64,000 bases of DNA from Anthoceros angustus (taxonomy: Eukaryota > Streptophyta > Anthocerotopsida > Anthocerotales > Anthocerotaceae), in the NCBI GenBank assembly GCA_010909165.1, contig MU008163.1:1116001-1180000 (forward strand), read 5' to 3'. The notes under the pieces were generated by a model. The model worked only from the letters and a program-made list of their open reading frames with translations. It did no database searches and was not told where the DNA came from. The number at the start of each line of letters is the position of its first letter. Position 1 is the stretch's first letter. The position numbers and the translations under genes are program-made. Of this stretch, positions 31,943 to 42,073 are shown piece by piece.

Positions 31943-34352
31943 TTAAAGCTTGGCAGTTGTGAGACCGAGTTGTACGAGCTCATGGGTAAGCTTCTTTCGC
32001 AATATTTTTCCTGAAGCCAACTTTGGTATGTTGTCAATGAACGCCACTTTTCGAACTTTCTTGAATGATTACAGACACAGGATAAGCTCCAACTTCCACA
32101 GCGTGAAGCTTTAACGCATAGACATTCTGAAGGCATTATGACCAATGGATCTGAAATTACCTTGTCTGCAGTGTAGCTCTTCACATCCTCTTCGGTCAAG
32201 GTGCTTCCAGGGAAGCGAACAACGAAAACCATGAAGGCAGCTGGGCAACGGTTTTATCAGGGTATCTGCATTCATGAAGTCCAAGCCCACAATAGATAAA
32301 AGTGACTTGTTCGACCTAGAAGAAATTGCATAACAGGGTCAATCAGGGGCTACAAAACTGTGACAGTTCACCCAACGCATCGATTTAGGTGTCCAAAAAA
32401 TCACGGTACAACAGCGGCATCCTGGATTTCAGGGTGAGTTAGCAACAGGGCTTCAAGTTCCGAAGGCGACACCTGTCCATCCGGAAATTGCAGGAAGAAA
32501 TTGCGAGTCACTCTACTCCACTATCTTAACTAACCATAGAAGCAGGCAACTCTTGTAAGCAGAAGGACCGAATCCAAAAACTTGAAAAACTTGAAGAGGC
32601 ACCTGAAAGCCGCTGTACTTAATAAGCTCGGTCCAGGGGTCGACTATGAAGAGGTAGCCATCGTCGTTAAAGTAGCCAAGATCGCCTGTGCCAAGCCATC
32701 GATCGTTGTCCAGAACTTCGTTTGTTGCCTTAGGATCATTGTAATAGCCTGCACAGAATTTATGTTCCCAACCATCAGTTCAAGAAGACCATCATGGAAC
32801 TAGTACTGCCCATACTAGTTAGTGTAGCAGACTTTCTCCCTTCTAAGGATGTTGAGGACTTCACGCCTGCTGGCGAACGAAAGGATCAACTGATACCTTC
32901 CATGGTTCCAGGACAACGCAACCACAGCTCTCCCTTACTGTATGGAGGCAGAAATGCCCGTGGACTCCCTGATGCGACAACCCTAGGTTGTGTGTTCATG
33001 GCGAGAACGCCTACGGGACCGAAGTCTTCTGGCTTGTAACCCGTGGCAGGAAAAAGTGCTCCGACGGCAGTTGTCTCCGTCAATCCCTATGCCTGCCATT
33101 CCACAGTCGAAGTCAAAAAGCTCGCCGGAATGCTCAAGGACGCTCAAGGACATGTTCACAGGCATCCAGGCATATAAGAAATCCAAGTTTAAGAAGTAGG
33201 AACGTTGAAGACCAAAAATTGTTGTAAATCAGGGACCGAACTACTCACTCACAGTGTGAAAAGTCGACAAGGTCTGCAGCAAGGAAACAGCATACTTGAA
33301 TGATCTTCACGTTAGGAAGCACAACTTTCAATGGTGGCCATCTGGAGGGGTGCTCCCGCGCTGCTGATCTGAGGCAAAGAGCTCAGATTATACTTGGATG
33401 TCTCATCACCACTCTTCAGGATGTCAAGTAGGATTGGGGGCACCACCGGCAGATGTGTAACTTGGTATCGCTCAACAGCCCCTACGAGACCTTGCAGGTT
33501 GTAACTGGGGAGAATGACCACCTTAATCCCCCTCACGAGCTGATTGATTGTGACAACAGCTAGGCCGTATATGTGAAACTGAGGAACAACGCACACGTAG
33601 ACATCATTCGGTGAAGCTTGAGTGAGCGGATTTTCATTGTAGATCGTGGCAGAAGCAATCAGGTTGCGATGCGTCAGGACAACACCCTTGCTCAAACCCG
33701 TGTTACCAGAGGAAAAGAGCACCACCGCGGGGTCATCCGACGATGTGTCCGTGAAGCCGAGCTTGTACCGGGTTTCTGCGGGGAATACAACTGCGACAAC
33801 AGGAGGTCTCCCCTCCCAACAAAATACAGCTGGTCGTCAGGACCGATCAAGACTGTCTTCGCGAGGCCGAAGAATGCAGAGGAAGGCCGCAACCTGGCGG
33901 CCACCTCTGCGGTAGTGAAAATCAAGGCGACCTTCGCATCGGCAACATGCTCCTCGAGCTCTTGCGATGAGAAGCCCGGATTAGCGATGCCAACCACTGC
34001 TCCCAGAGACAATTGCAAGCTTGCAAGCAGAACAAGAACAAACTCCACAGAGTTGGCACACATGAGGAGCACGTGGATGTGTCCCCCGCTCCACTCTTAG
34101 CTCCAGCACCCCCATGGCCAGAGCTGTGAACTGCTCCTCCATCTCCCCGTAGGTGAGCTCCAGTCCATTCATTCCGTCCACCAAGGTCATATTCTTCCGC
34201 CTGTGCGACCAGTTTGGGCCGGGCTCGTGGTTCTTGGTTCTTGGAGAACGCAGCAGTCCTGCGGTGGACATCTTGCTGGAATGGATCCCCGTGGCCTCAT
34301 CGTAGCCGATGTTGCCTGGACTGAACGGCACCGATGTCACTGTTCTCACCAT
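31943..34352 (-). pseudogene. 4CL-like pseudogene, all six exons recognisable (unit A)
   Basis: Closest to the intact 45.4-48.0 kb gene, exon for exon: exon 1 about 34,352-33,296; exon 2 about 33,090-32,903; exon 3 about 32,757-32,612; exon 4 about 32,480-32,413; exon 5 about 32,268-32,166; exon 6 to 31,943, ending in the same AKL. Fixed lesions shared with unit B: an 8-bp deletion near the end of exon 1 ('aaaccgcg' lost after 'cgttagg', about 33,318), loss of an 18-bp block holding the exon 6 splice acceptor (at about 32,071), and a truncated N-terminus. A 4-bp insertion at about 34,075 is also present. The core ([32 protein letters not shown]) is otherwise well kept. Confidence 0.85.
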
Positions 34353-34384
34353 AACGATGCATGCAAGTGTGCCTGTTAATCTGG

Positions 34385-34640
34385 ACGGCGCCCGGCGCGT
34401 TCCTGTAGCTAGAGCTTTGGAGGTACGCTGCCCGCGCTTGCCGCGCTGCCCGGGACGTGAGCCGCGATCATGAATTGATGCCTGCTCGACTGGACAAGCA
34501 CACATCACCGAGACTAGGAGTGGTGGCGGACTGGAGTGGCTTCGATGCATCTACTGGCATCTATTCAGCAAGATGGCCACCATGGCCTTGCCCGACGACG
34601 ACTCAGCACCGGGGATTGTGGGGCCGTGGAAGTTAGAGTG
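34385..34640 (+). pseudogene. 4CL-like 5' module (copy 2 of 6) plus exon 1 head fragment
   Basis: The conserved 5' module (34,385-34,515) is followed by GFDASTGIYSARW (about 34,540-34,580) and a shifted remainder of LPDDDSAPGIV, then unrelated sequence. Only the first 35 or so codons of a third 4CL-like subtype remain. The same piece is at 41,110-41,370 in unit B. Confidence 0.7.
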
Positions 34641-35104
34641 CGACAGGGCAAGCGGCGCCCACTATTCGAGTCACCAACAAAGCAGAAACTGGAAACCGAT
34701 AGAGCGGGAGCTTCACGCGTGAGCCCGCCACGAGCCAAGTGTGCCTGGTAACCTACGTGCGCCCGCCTGGACCTCCATATAACTTCATATCGCATCATTC
34801 CAAAGAGACCCCCATTTCTTTCCGCCATCTTTCGTAAGCTTATCCTGCAATAAGAGACGGGTCATCATGAAAGCAAGGCGCCCGGCACGATTCCGCTCTA
34901 ACTGCAGTTGAACCTCAGTTAACCCCAGTTAAGTCACCCGAAGCCAAGAACCACACGGCTCGGAATGTCCTTGAGTCGAATGAACTGAACCCGCCCGTAG
35001 GTGACCGCCACGAGCGTTATGTGGGAGGCAGGTCCTTTCGCGCTCGCGCTCCGCTCCCGCGACCAGTTCGTTATTAACCACCTCCGGAGGCAACCCGCTG
35101 GGCG
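34641..35104. other. Spacer inside unit A
   Basis: No gene is seen. It is duplicated at 41,371-41,845. The pyrimidine/purine mix 'cgctcgcgctccgctcccgcg' at 35,041 differs between units only in run lengths. Confidence 0.4.
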
Positions 35105-35245
35105 CCGACCGCAGGACGGCGACCGGCGCATTCCTGTAGCTAGCTAGGGCTTTGCAGGTACGCTGCCCGCCCTTGCCGCGCTGCCCGGGGCGTGAGCCGT
35201 CATCATGAATTGATGCCTGTTCGACTAGACAAGCACACACCGAGT
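35105..35245 (+). promoter_or_regulatory. Repeated 5' module, copy 3 of 6
   Basis: Same order of words as at 30,595-30,735 ('ttcctgtagctagctaggg', 'ttgcaggtacgctgccc', 'gcgtgagccgtcatcatg', 'tgatgcctgttcgac'). It lies about 105 bp upstream of the ATG at 35,350. Confidence 0.6.
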
Positions 35246-35349
35246 GTAGGCGACGGGTGCAACTTGTGAGACGCGCTGCTAGCTCGCGTTCTGTGATTCG
35301 CGTCTCGTGTCCAGATCGCGGCGAGAGCGCTGTTGGAAGCGCGCGAGCT

Positions 35350-37175
35350 ATGGCGGCAGAGGATGTGGATGCGGCATGGGGTGGATTGGTGAAGGAGGGG
35401 AGCGGGTATGATGAGGCTACCGGGATCTATTCCAGCAAGCTCCCTACCATCACGTTGCCGGACGGGAACTCGGCAGCGGGGATTGTGAATCACATTTTCG
35501 AGGAGACGCGGAAGCATGGACGGTGGGAGAAGGTCGCCTTGGTGGATGCCACAACCGGGGAGGCGCTCACGTTCCGACAGCTGGAGGAGAAGGTGAACAG
35601 GGTCATGGCTCTGCTGCCGTTCGCCGGGCCGACGTATGGCGATCATGCACTGTTTCTTGCTCCTAACTCGTTGGAAATGATTGTGGCTCTGCTGGCGTGT
35701 TTGCGCGCGGGTGCGGTCGTGCTCCCTGCTAATCCTGCGTACACGGCGCAGGATGCGAGCTGAATCGAAGACGTCCTTCTGGGACTCGAAAAGATGCCAG
35801 CATTTATAATCGGAGAGGCGGATCCGAAATGGAAGAGGGAGTTTGATTGCACGCTTGCTGACATGTTCAAAGATGTATTTGCTTTGGACCGCTTTGTATA
35901 TAAGATACCGCAGAACTGGGAAGCTCTGATGCTGCTGTCCTCTGGCACCACGGGGTGAGCAAGGCGACAGTCCTGACGCATAAGAACCTTATAGCATTTA
36001 CGACTATCTTCAACGGTAATCCCGTGAATGGAACCAAGGATGATGATATCTACGTGTGCCCGACCCTCAGTTCCACATATATGGCCTCGTCGTCGTCACA
36101 CTGGCAAACCTTGTGAGGGGGCTACTGTAGTCGTGATGCCCAAGTACTCTTTGCATGGTCTTCTGAAAGCTGTGGAGGAGTTCCGTGTCACCTATTTGCC
36201 TATTGTGCCTCCCATCGTGCTAGACATCCTGAACTTAAGTGAAGAGGAGCTGCGCAAGTATGACCTGTCTTCCGTGACTCTGATCAGCTGCGGGCCTGCA
36301 CCACTGAAGCAGGAGACCATTGAACGATGCGTTGCCCGCTTCCCAGGGGCCAAGTTCCTGCAGGTAAATCTCATGGCGTCAGGTTAACTTGATGATCATC
36401 CGGATCTGATTAATTCAGAGATGGTGTTAGATTTGAAGTGACTTCCTTTCTGTTGCCGATTCTTTGATCACGCACTGACCTGAGACTCCGTAATTTCAAT
36501 GTGTGGCATGGTTACGGTATGACGGAGACTTGCGCCCTGGGGGCAACCTTTCCTGCCGTTGGTTACAGGCCAGATTACTTTGGATCTGTAGGCCTTTGCA
36601 CTCCAACACTGAAGCGAAAGTCGTGGATACACAGACGGGAGCGTCTCTTGGCCCGAATAAACAAGAAGAGCTCTGGTTTCCAAGTCCTGGAAACATGAAA
36701 GGTAGGGAGAATACTTTTTGCACCAGCACCCTCTGACTGCCACCACAACTTGTTACATGCATACGCAGTCGATCACCTTAAATTAGCTGTCCAGAGTACA
36801 GATTCATGGGCTACACTAACTTCACTCCATGCAGGTTATAAGGGTAACCTGAAGGCAACTCTTGAGGCTATTGACAAAGATGAGTGGCTTCATTCGGGAG
36901 ATGTGGGCTACATCAACGAGGATGGGTTTCTATACATTATCTATCGCATCAAAGAGATCATCAAGTACAAGGGATTCCAGCGCACGAAGAGGTGTTGGCA
37001 CTGTGGAGCGCCAAGCGCGCGGGCTATGGCGGCAGAGGATGGGGATGCAGAGGTTGAGTGGTACAGAAGGGGAGCAGCCGGTACGATTGAGGCCACCCGG
37101 ATCTATTTCAGCACGACAAGTCTGTTTTTTCCTCATGGTTTGTTTATTCATTCCCTGTTTTGTTTGTTGTTCTAG
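35350..37175 (+). pseudogene. 4CL-like pseudogene, exons 1-3 with a chimeric tail (unit A)
   Basis: Exon 1 35,350-36,363, exon 2 36,510-36,701, exon 3 36,835-36,980 (146 nt, the same length as in the intact genes). Exon 1 begins MAAEDVDAAWGGLVKEGSGY. It lacks about 75-80 bp after NPAYTA that other copies have (DELERIFGDNLMIG...), which shifts the frame; unit B shares this. Exon 2 (GYGMTETCALGATFPAVGY) is preceded by 'ggcat', not an AG acceptor. Exon 3 (DEWLHSGDVGYINEDGFLY, YRIKEIIKYKGFQ) does not continue to the catalytic-Lys exons. At 36,981 it joins a second exon 1 start (MAAEDGDA...) with its upstream 'gcgcgcgggct'. The protein cannot be a working ligase. Confidence 0.85.
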
Positions 37176-37392
37176 GGACAATCTAAACCCAGGTTTCAAA
37201 ACCTATACTATTGTTCGGGTCTTGGGGATTATGGCCATTGTCAAACAGACTTCCATCCAGATTGTAGCCGGGACCAAATTGCCAGAGTGCACGGTGAAGT
37301 TTTTAATGCTCTTCGTATACACTGGTGAGTCCCTTTGCTTTTGATGTTTCAATAAGTATACAGTCATATTGGGCTTACTCTGCCGTCTATCT
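37176..37392 (+). other. Exon-like segment of unknown origin (unit A)
   Basis: 37,176-37,324 is bounded by 'tgttctag' and 'gtgagtccc' and reads open as GIMAIVKQTSIQIVAGTKLP and following residues. An intron-like stretch ends in 'ctttgcag' at the duplication junction. The same piece is at 43,911-44,135, and the 'gtgagtccc..tgcag' intron recurs at 44,872-44,955. The source gene is not recognised. Confidence 0.4.
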
Positions 37393-37592
37393 TTGCAGGT
37401 ATGGTGCCGCGCGTGCCGCGCTGGGGCGTGAGCCGCGATCATGCATTGATGCCTGCTCGACTGGACAAGCACACATGACCGAGTGTAGGCGACGAGTGCA
37501 ACTTGTGAGACGCGCTGCTAGCTCGCGTTCAGTGATTCCCGTCTCGTGTCCAGATCGCGGCGAGAGCGCTGCTGGAAGCGCGCGAGCTCGCT

Positions 37593-38680
37593 ATGGCGGC
37601 AGAGGATGTGGATGCGGGATGGGGTGGATTGGTGAAGGAGGGGAGCGGGTATGATGAGGCCCCCGGGATCTATTCCAGCAAGCTCCCTACCGTCACGTTG
37701 CCGGATGGGAACTCGGCAGCGGGGATTGTGAATCACATTTTCGAGGAGACCCGGAAGCATGGACGGTGGGAGAAGGTCGCCTTGGTGGACGCCGGAACCA
37801 GGGAGGCGCTCACGTTCCAAGAGCTGGAGGAAAAGGTGCGAGAGGTGGAGGCGAAAATGCACAGCGCCATGGCTCCGCTGCCGTTCGCGGGGCCGGCGTA
37901 TGGCGATCATGCACTGTTTCTTGCTCCTAACTCGTTGGAAATGATTGTGGCTCTGCTGGCGTGTTTGCGCGCGGGTGCGGTCGTGCTCCTGCTAATCCTG
38001 CGTACACGGCGGACGAGCTGGAGAGGATCTTCGGGGACAATCTAATGATTGGTGCTGTGTTTACCACTCCGGTTGTGATTGACAGGTTGCGAGCTGAATC
38101 GAAGACGTCCTTCTGGGACTCGAAAAGATGCCAGCATTTATCATCGGAGAGGCGGATCGGAGATGGAAGAGAAGTTTGATTGCACGCTTGCTGACATGTT
38201 CAAAGATGTATCTGCCGTAAACGGCACTGTTTGTAAGATACCACAGGACTGGGAAGCTCTGATGCTGCTGTCCTCTGGCACAGGGGTTAGCAAGGCGACA
38301 GTTCTGACGCATAAGAACCTTATAGCATTTACGACTATCTTCAACGGTAATCCCGTAAATGGAACCAAGGATGATGATATCTACCTGTGCCCGACCCCTC
38401 AGTTCCACATATATGGCCTCGTCGTCGTCACACTGACAAACCTTGTGAGGGGCTACTGTAGTCGTGATGCCCAAGTACTCTTTGCATGGTCTTCTGAAAG
38501 CTGTGGAGGAGTTCCGTGTCACCTATTTGCCTAGTGTGCCTCCCATCGTGCTAGACATCCTGAACTTAAGTGAAGAGGAGCTACGCAAGTATGACTTGTC
38601 TTCCGTGACTCTGATCAGCTGCGGGCTGCACCACTGAAGCAGGAGACCATTGAACGATGCGTTGCCCGCTTCCAGGGGCC
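37593..38680 (+). pseudogene. 4CL-like pseudogene, exon 1 only (unit B, first copy)
   Basis: Duplicate of 30,836-31,933. The N-terminal frame is better here: ATG through PGIYSSKLPTVTLPDG to RAGAVVL without a break, then a one-base loss in 'gtgctcctgctaat' (about 37,985) shifts it. The ATP-binding box reads SSGTGVSKATVLTHKN in frame, one Thr short of SSGTTG. It ends with the same CGLHH-stop and the same fusion to the minus-strand neighbour. Confidence 0.85.
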
Positions 38681-38690
38681 ACGGCAATAC

Positions 38691-41080
38691 TTAAAGCTTG
38701 GCAGTTGTGAGACCGAGTTGTACGAGCTCATGGGTAAGCTTCTTTCGCAATATTTTTCCTGAAGCCAACTTTGGTATGTTGTCAATGAACGCCACTTTTC
38801 GAACTTTCTTGAATGATTACAGACACAGGATAAGCTCCAACTTCCACAGCGTGAAGCTTTAACGCATAGACATTCTGAAGGCATTATGACCAATGGATCT
38901 GAAATTACCTTGTCTGCAGTGTAGCTCTTCACATCCTCTTCGGTCAAGGTGCTTCCAGGGAAGCGAACAACGAAAACCATGAAGGCAGCTGGGCAACGGT
39001 TTTATCAGGGTATCTGCATTCATGAAGTCCAAGCCCACAATAGATAAAAGTGACTTGTTCGACCTAGAAGAAATTGCATAACAGGGTCAATCAGGGGCTA
39101 CAAAACTGTGACAGTTCACCCAACGCATCGATTTAGGTGTCCAAAAATCACGGTACAACAGCGGCATCCTGGATTTCAGGGTGAGTTAGCAACAGGGCTT
39201 CAAGTTCCGAAGGCGACACCTGTCCATCCGGAAATTGCAGGAAGAAATTGCGAGTCACTCTACTCCACTATCTTAACTAACCATAGAAGCAGGCAACTCT
39301 TGTAAGCAGAAGGACCGAATCCAAAAACTTGAAAACTTGAAGAGGCACCTGAAAGCCGCTGTACTTAATAAGCTCGGTCCAGGGGTCGACTATGAAGAGG
39401 TAGCCATCGTCGTTAAAGTAGCCAAGATCGCCTGTGCCAAGCCATCGATCGTTGTCCAGAACTTCGTTTGTTGCCTTAGGATCATTGTAATAGCCTGCAC
39501 AGAATTTATGTTCCCAACCATCAGTTCAAGAAGACCATCATGGAACTAGTACTGCCCATACTAGTTAGTGTAGCAGACTTTCTCCCTTCTAAGGATGTTG
39601 AGGACTTCACGCCTGCTGGCGAACGAAAGGATCAACTGATACCTTCCATGGTTCCAGGACAACGCAACCACAGCTCTCCTTACTGTATGGAGGCAGAAAT
39701 GCCCGTGGACTCCTGATGCGACAACCCTAGGTTGTGTGTTCATGGCGAGAACGCCTACGGGACCGAAGTCTTCTGGCTTGTAACCCGTGGCAGGAAAAGT
39801 GCTCCGACGGCAGTTGTCTCCGTCAATCCCTATGCCTGCCATTCCACAGTCGAAGTCAAAAGCTCGCCGGAATGCTCAAGGACGCTCAAGGACATGTTCA
39901 CAGGCATCCAGGCATATAAGAAATCCAAGTTTAAGAAGTAGGAACGTTGAAGACCAAAATTGTTGTAAATCAGGGACCGAACTACTCACTCACAGTGTGA
40001 AAAGTCGACAAGGTCTGCAGCAAGGAAACAGCATACTTGAATGATCTTCACGTTAGGAAGCACAACTTTCAATGGTGGCCATCTGGAGGTGCTCCCGCGC
40101 TGCTGATCTGAGGCAAAGAGCTCAGATTATACTTGGATGTCTCATCACCACTCTTCAGGATGTCAAGTAGGATTGGGGCACCACCGGCAGATGTGTAACT
40201 TGGTATCGCTCAACAGCCCCTACGAGACCTTGCAGGTTGTAACTGGGAGAATGACCACCTTAATCCCCTCACGAGCTGATTGATTGTGACAACAGCTAGG
40301 CCGTATATGTGAAACTGAGGAACAACGCACACGTAGACATCATTCGGTGAAGCTTGAGTGAGCGGATTTTCATTGTAGATCGTGGCAGAAGCAATCAGGT
40401 TGCGATGCGTCAGGACAACACCCTTGCTCAAACCCGTGTTACCAGAGGAAAAGAGCACCACCGCGGTCATCCGACGATGTGTCCGTGAAGCCGAGCTTGT
40501 ACCGGGTTTCTGCGGGAATACAACTGCGACAACAGGAGGTCTCCCTCCCAACAAAATACAGCTGGTCGTCAGGACCGATCAAGACTGTCTTCGCGAGGTT
40601 GAAGAATGCAGAGGAAGGCCGCAACCTGGCGGCCACCTCTGCGGTAGTGAAATCAAGGCGACCTTCGCATCGGCAACATGCTCCTCGAGCTCTTGCGATG
40701 AGAAGCCCGGATTAGCGATGCCAACCACTGCTCCCAGAGACAATTGCAAGCTTGCAAGCAGAACAAGAACAAACTCCACAGAGTTGGCACACATGAGGAG
40801 CACGTGGATGTGTCCCCGCTCCACTCTTAGCTCCAGCACCCCATGGCCAGAGCTGTGAACTGCTCCTCCATCTCCCCGTAGGTGAGCTCCAGTCCATTCA
40901 TTCCGTCCACCAAGGTCATATTCTTCCGCCTGTGCGACCAGTTTGGGCCGGGCTCGTGGTTCTTGGTTCTTGGAGAACGCAGCAGTCCTGCGGTGGACAT
41001 CTTGCTGGAATGGATCCCGTGGCCTCATCGTAGCCGATGTTGCCTGGACTGAACGGCACCGATGTCACTGTTCTCACCAT
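38691..41080 (-). pseudogene. 4CL-like pseudogene, six exons recognisable (unit B)
   Basis: Duplicate of 31,943-34,352. It shares the 8-bp deletion at the end of exon 1, the lost exon 6 acceptor and the AKL end. Additional frameshifts relative to unit A are nearly all one- or two-base homopolymer losses (for example 'gaggtgctcc' for 'gaggggtgctcc', 'gcggtcatcc' for 'gcggggtcatcc'), so many may be sequence error. In one place the shorter G run restores the frame ([17 protein letters not shown], about 40,800). Confidence 0.85.
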
Positions 41081-41109
41081 AACGATGCATGCAAGTGTGC
41101 CTGTTAATC

Positions 41110-41370
41110 TGGACGGCGCCCGGCGCGTTCCTGTAGCTTTGGAGCTTTGAGGTACGCTGCCCGCGCTTGCCGCGCTGCCCGGGACGTGAGCCGCGATCAT
41201 GAATTGATGCCTGCTCGACTGGACAAGCACACATCACCGAGACTAGGAGTGGTGGCGGACTGGAGTGGCTTCGATGCATCTACTGGCATCTATTCAGCAA
41301 GATGGCCACCATGGCCTTGCCCGACGACGACTCAGCACCGGGGATTGTGGGGCCGTGGAGTTAGAGTGCG
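41110..41370 (+). pseudogene. 4CL-like 5' module (copy 5 of 6) plus exon 1 head fragment (unit B)
   Basis: Duplicate of 34,385-34,640: conserved 5' module, then GFDASTGIYSARWPP, then a frameshift and loss of homology. Confidence 0.7.
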
Positions 41371-41844
41371 ACAGGGCAAGCGGCGCCCACTATTCGAGTC
41401 ACCAACAAAGCAGAACTGGAAACCGATAGAGCGGGAGCTTCACGCGTGAGCCCGCCACGAGCCAAGTGTGCCTGGTAACCTACGCCCGCCTGGACCTCCA
41501 TATAACTTCATATCGCATCATTCCAAAGAGACCCCCATTTCTTTCCGCCATCTTTCGTAAGCTTATCCTGCAATAAGAGACGGGTCATCATGAAAGCAAG
41601 GCGCCCGGCACGATTCCGCTCTAACTGCAGTTGAACCTCAAGTTAACCCCAGTTAAGTCACCCGAAGCCAAGAACCACACGGCTCGGAATGTCCTTGGAG
41701 TCGAATGAACTGAACCCGCCCGTAGGTGACCGCCCACGAGCGTTATGTGGGAGGCAGGTCCTTTCGCGCTCGCGCTCCCGCTCCCGCGACCAGTTCGTTA
41801 TTACCACCTCCGGAGGCAACCCGCTGGGCGCCGACCGCAGGACG

Positions 41845-41980
41845 GCGACCGGCGCATTCCTGTAGCTAGCTAGGGCTTTGCAGGTACGCTGCCCGCCCTT
41901 GCCGCGCTGCCCGGGGCGTGAGCCGTCATCATGAATTGATGCCTGTTCGACTAGACAAGCACACACCGAGTGTAGGCGAC
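41845..41980 (+). promoter_or_regulatory. Repeated 5' module, copy 6 of 6
   Basis: Duplicate of 35,105-35,245, about 95 bp upstream of the ATG at 42,074. Confidence 0.6.
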
Positions 41981-42073
41981 GGGTGCAACTTGTGAGACGC
42001 GCTGCTAGCTCGCGTTCTGTGATTCGCGTCTCGTGTCCAGATCGCGGCGAGCGCTGTTGGAAGCGCGCGAGCT

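Larger units (their letters stand above)
30631..37392. repeat. Tandem duplication, unit A (about 6.76 kb)
   Basis: Corresponds throughout to 37,393-44,127. The junction carries the microhomology 'ttgcaggt', found at 30,631-30,638, 37,393-37,400 and 44,128-44,135. Gene order in each unit: 4CL-like exon 1 (plus), converging 4CL-like gene (minus), exon 1 head fragment (plus), 4CL-like exons 1-3 (plus). Differences between units are mostly single-base homopolymer changes. Confidence 0.93.

Noticed and set aside
36510-36762. Minus-strand Cys/Ser-rich frames at 36.5 and 43.2 kb
   Set aside because: They lie opposite exon 2 of the plus-strand 4CL-like copies, whose GYGMTE motif fixes the coding strand.
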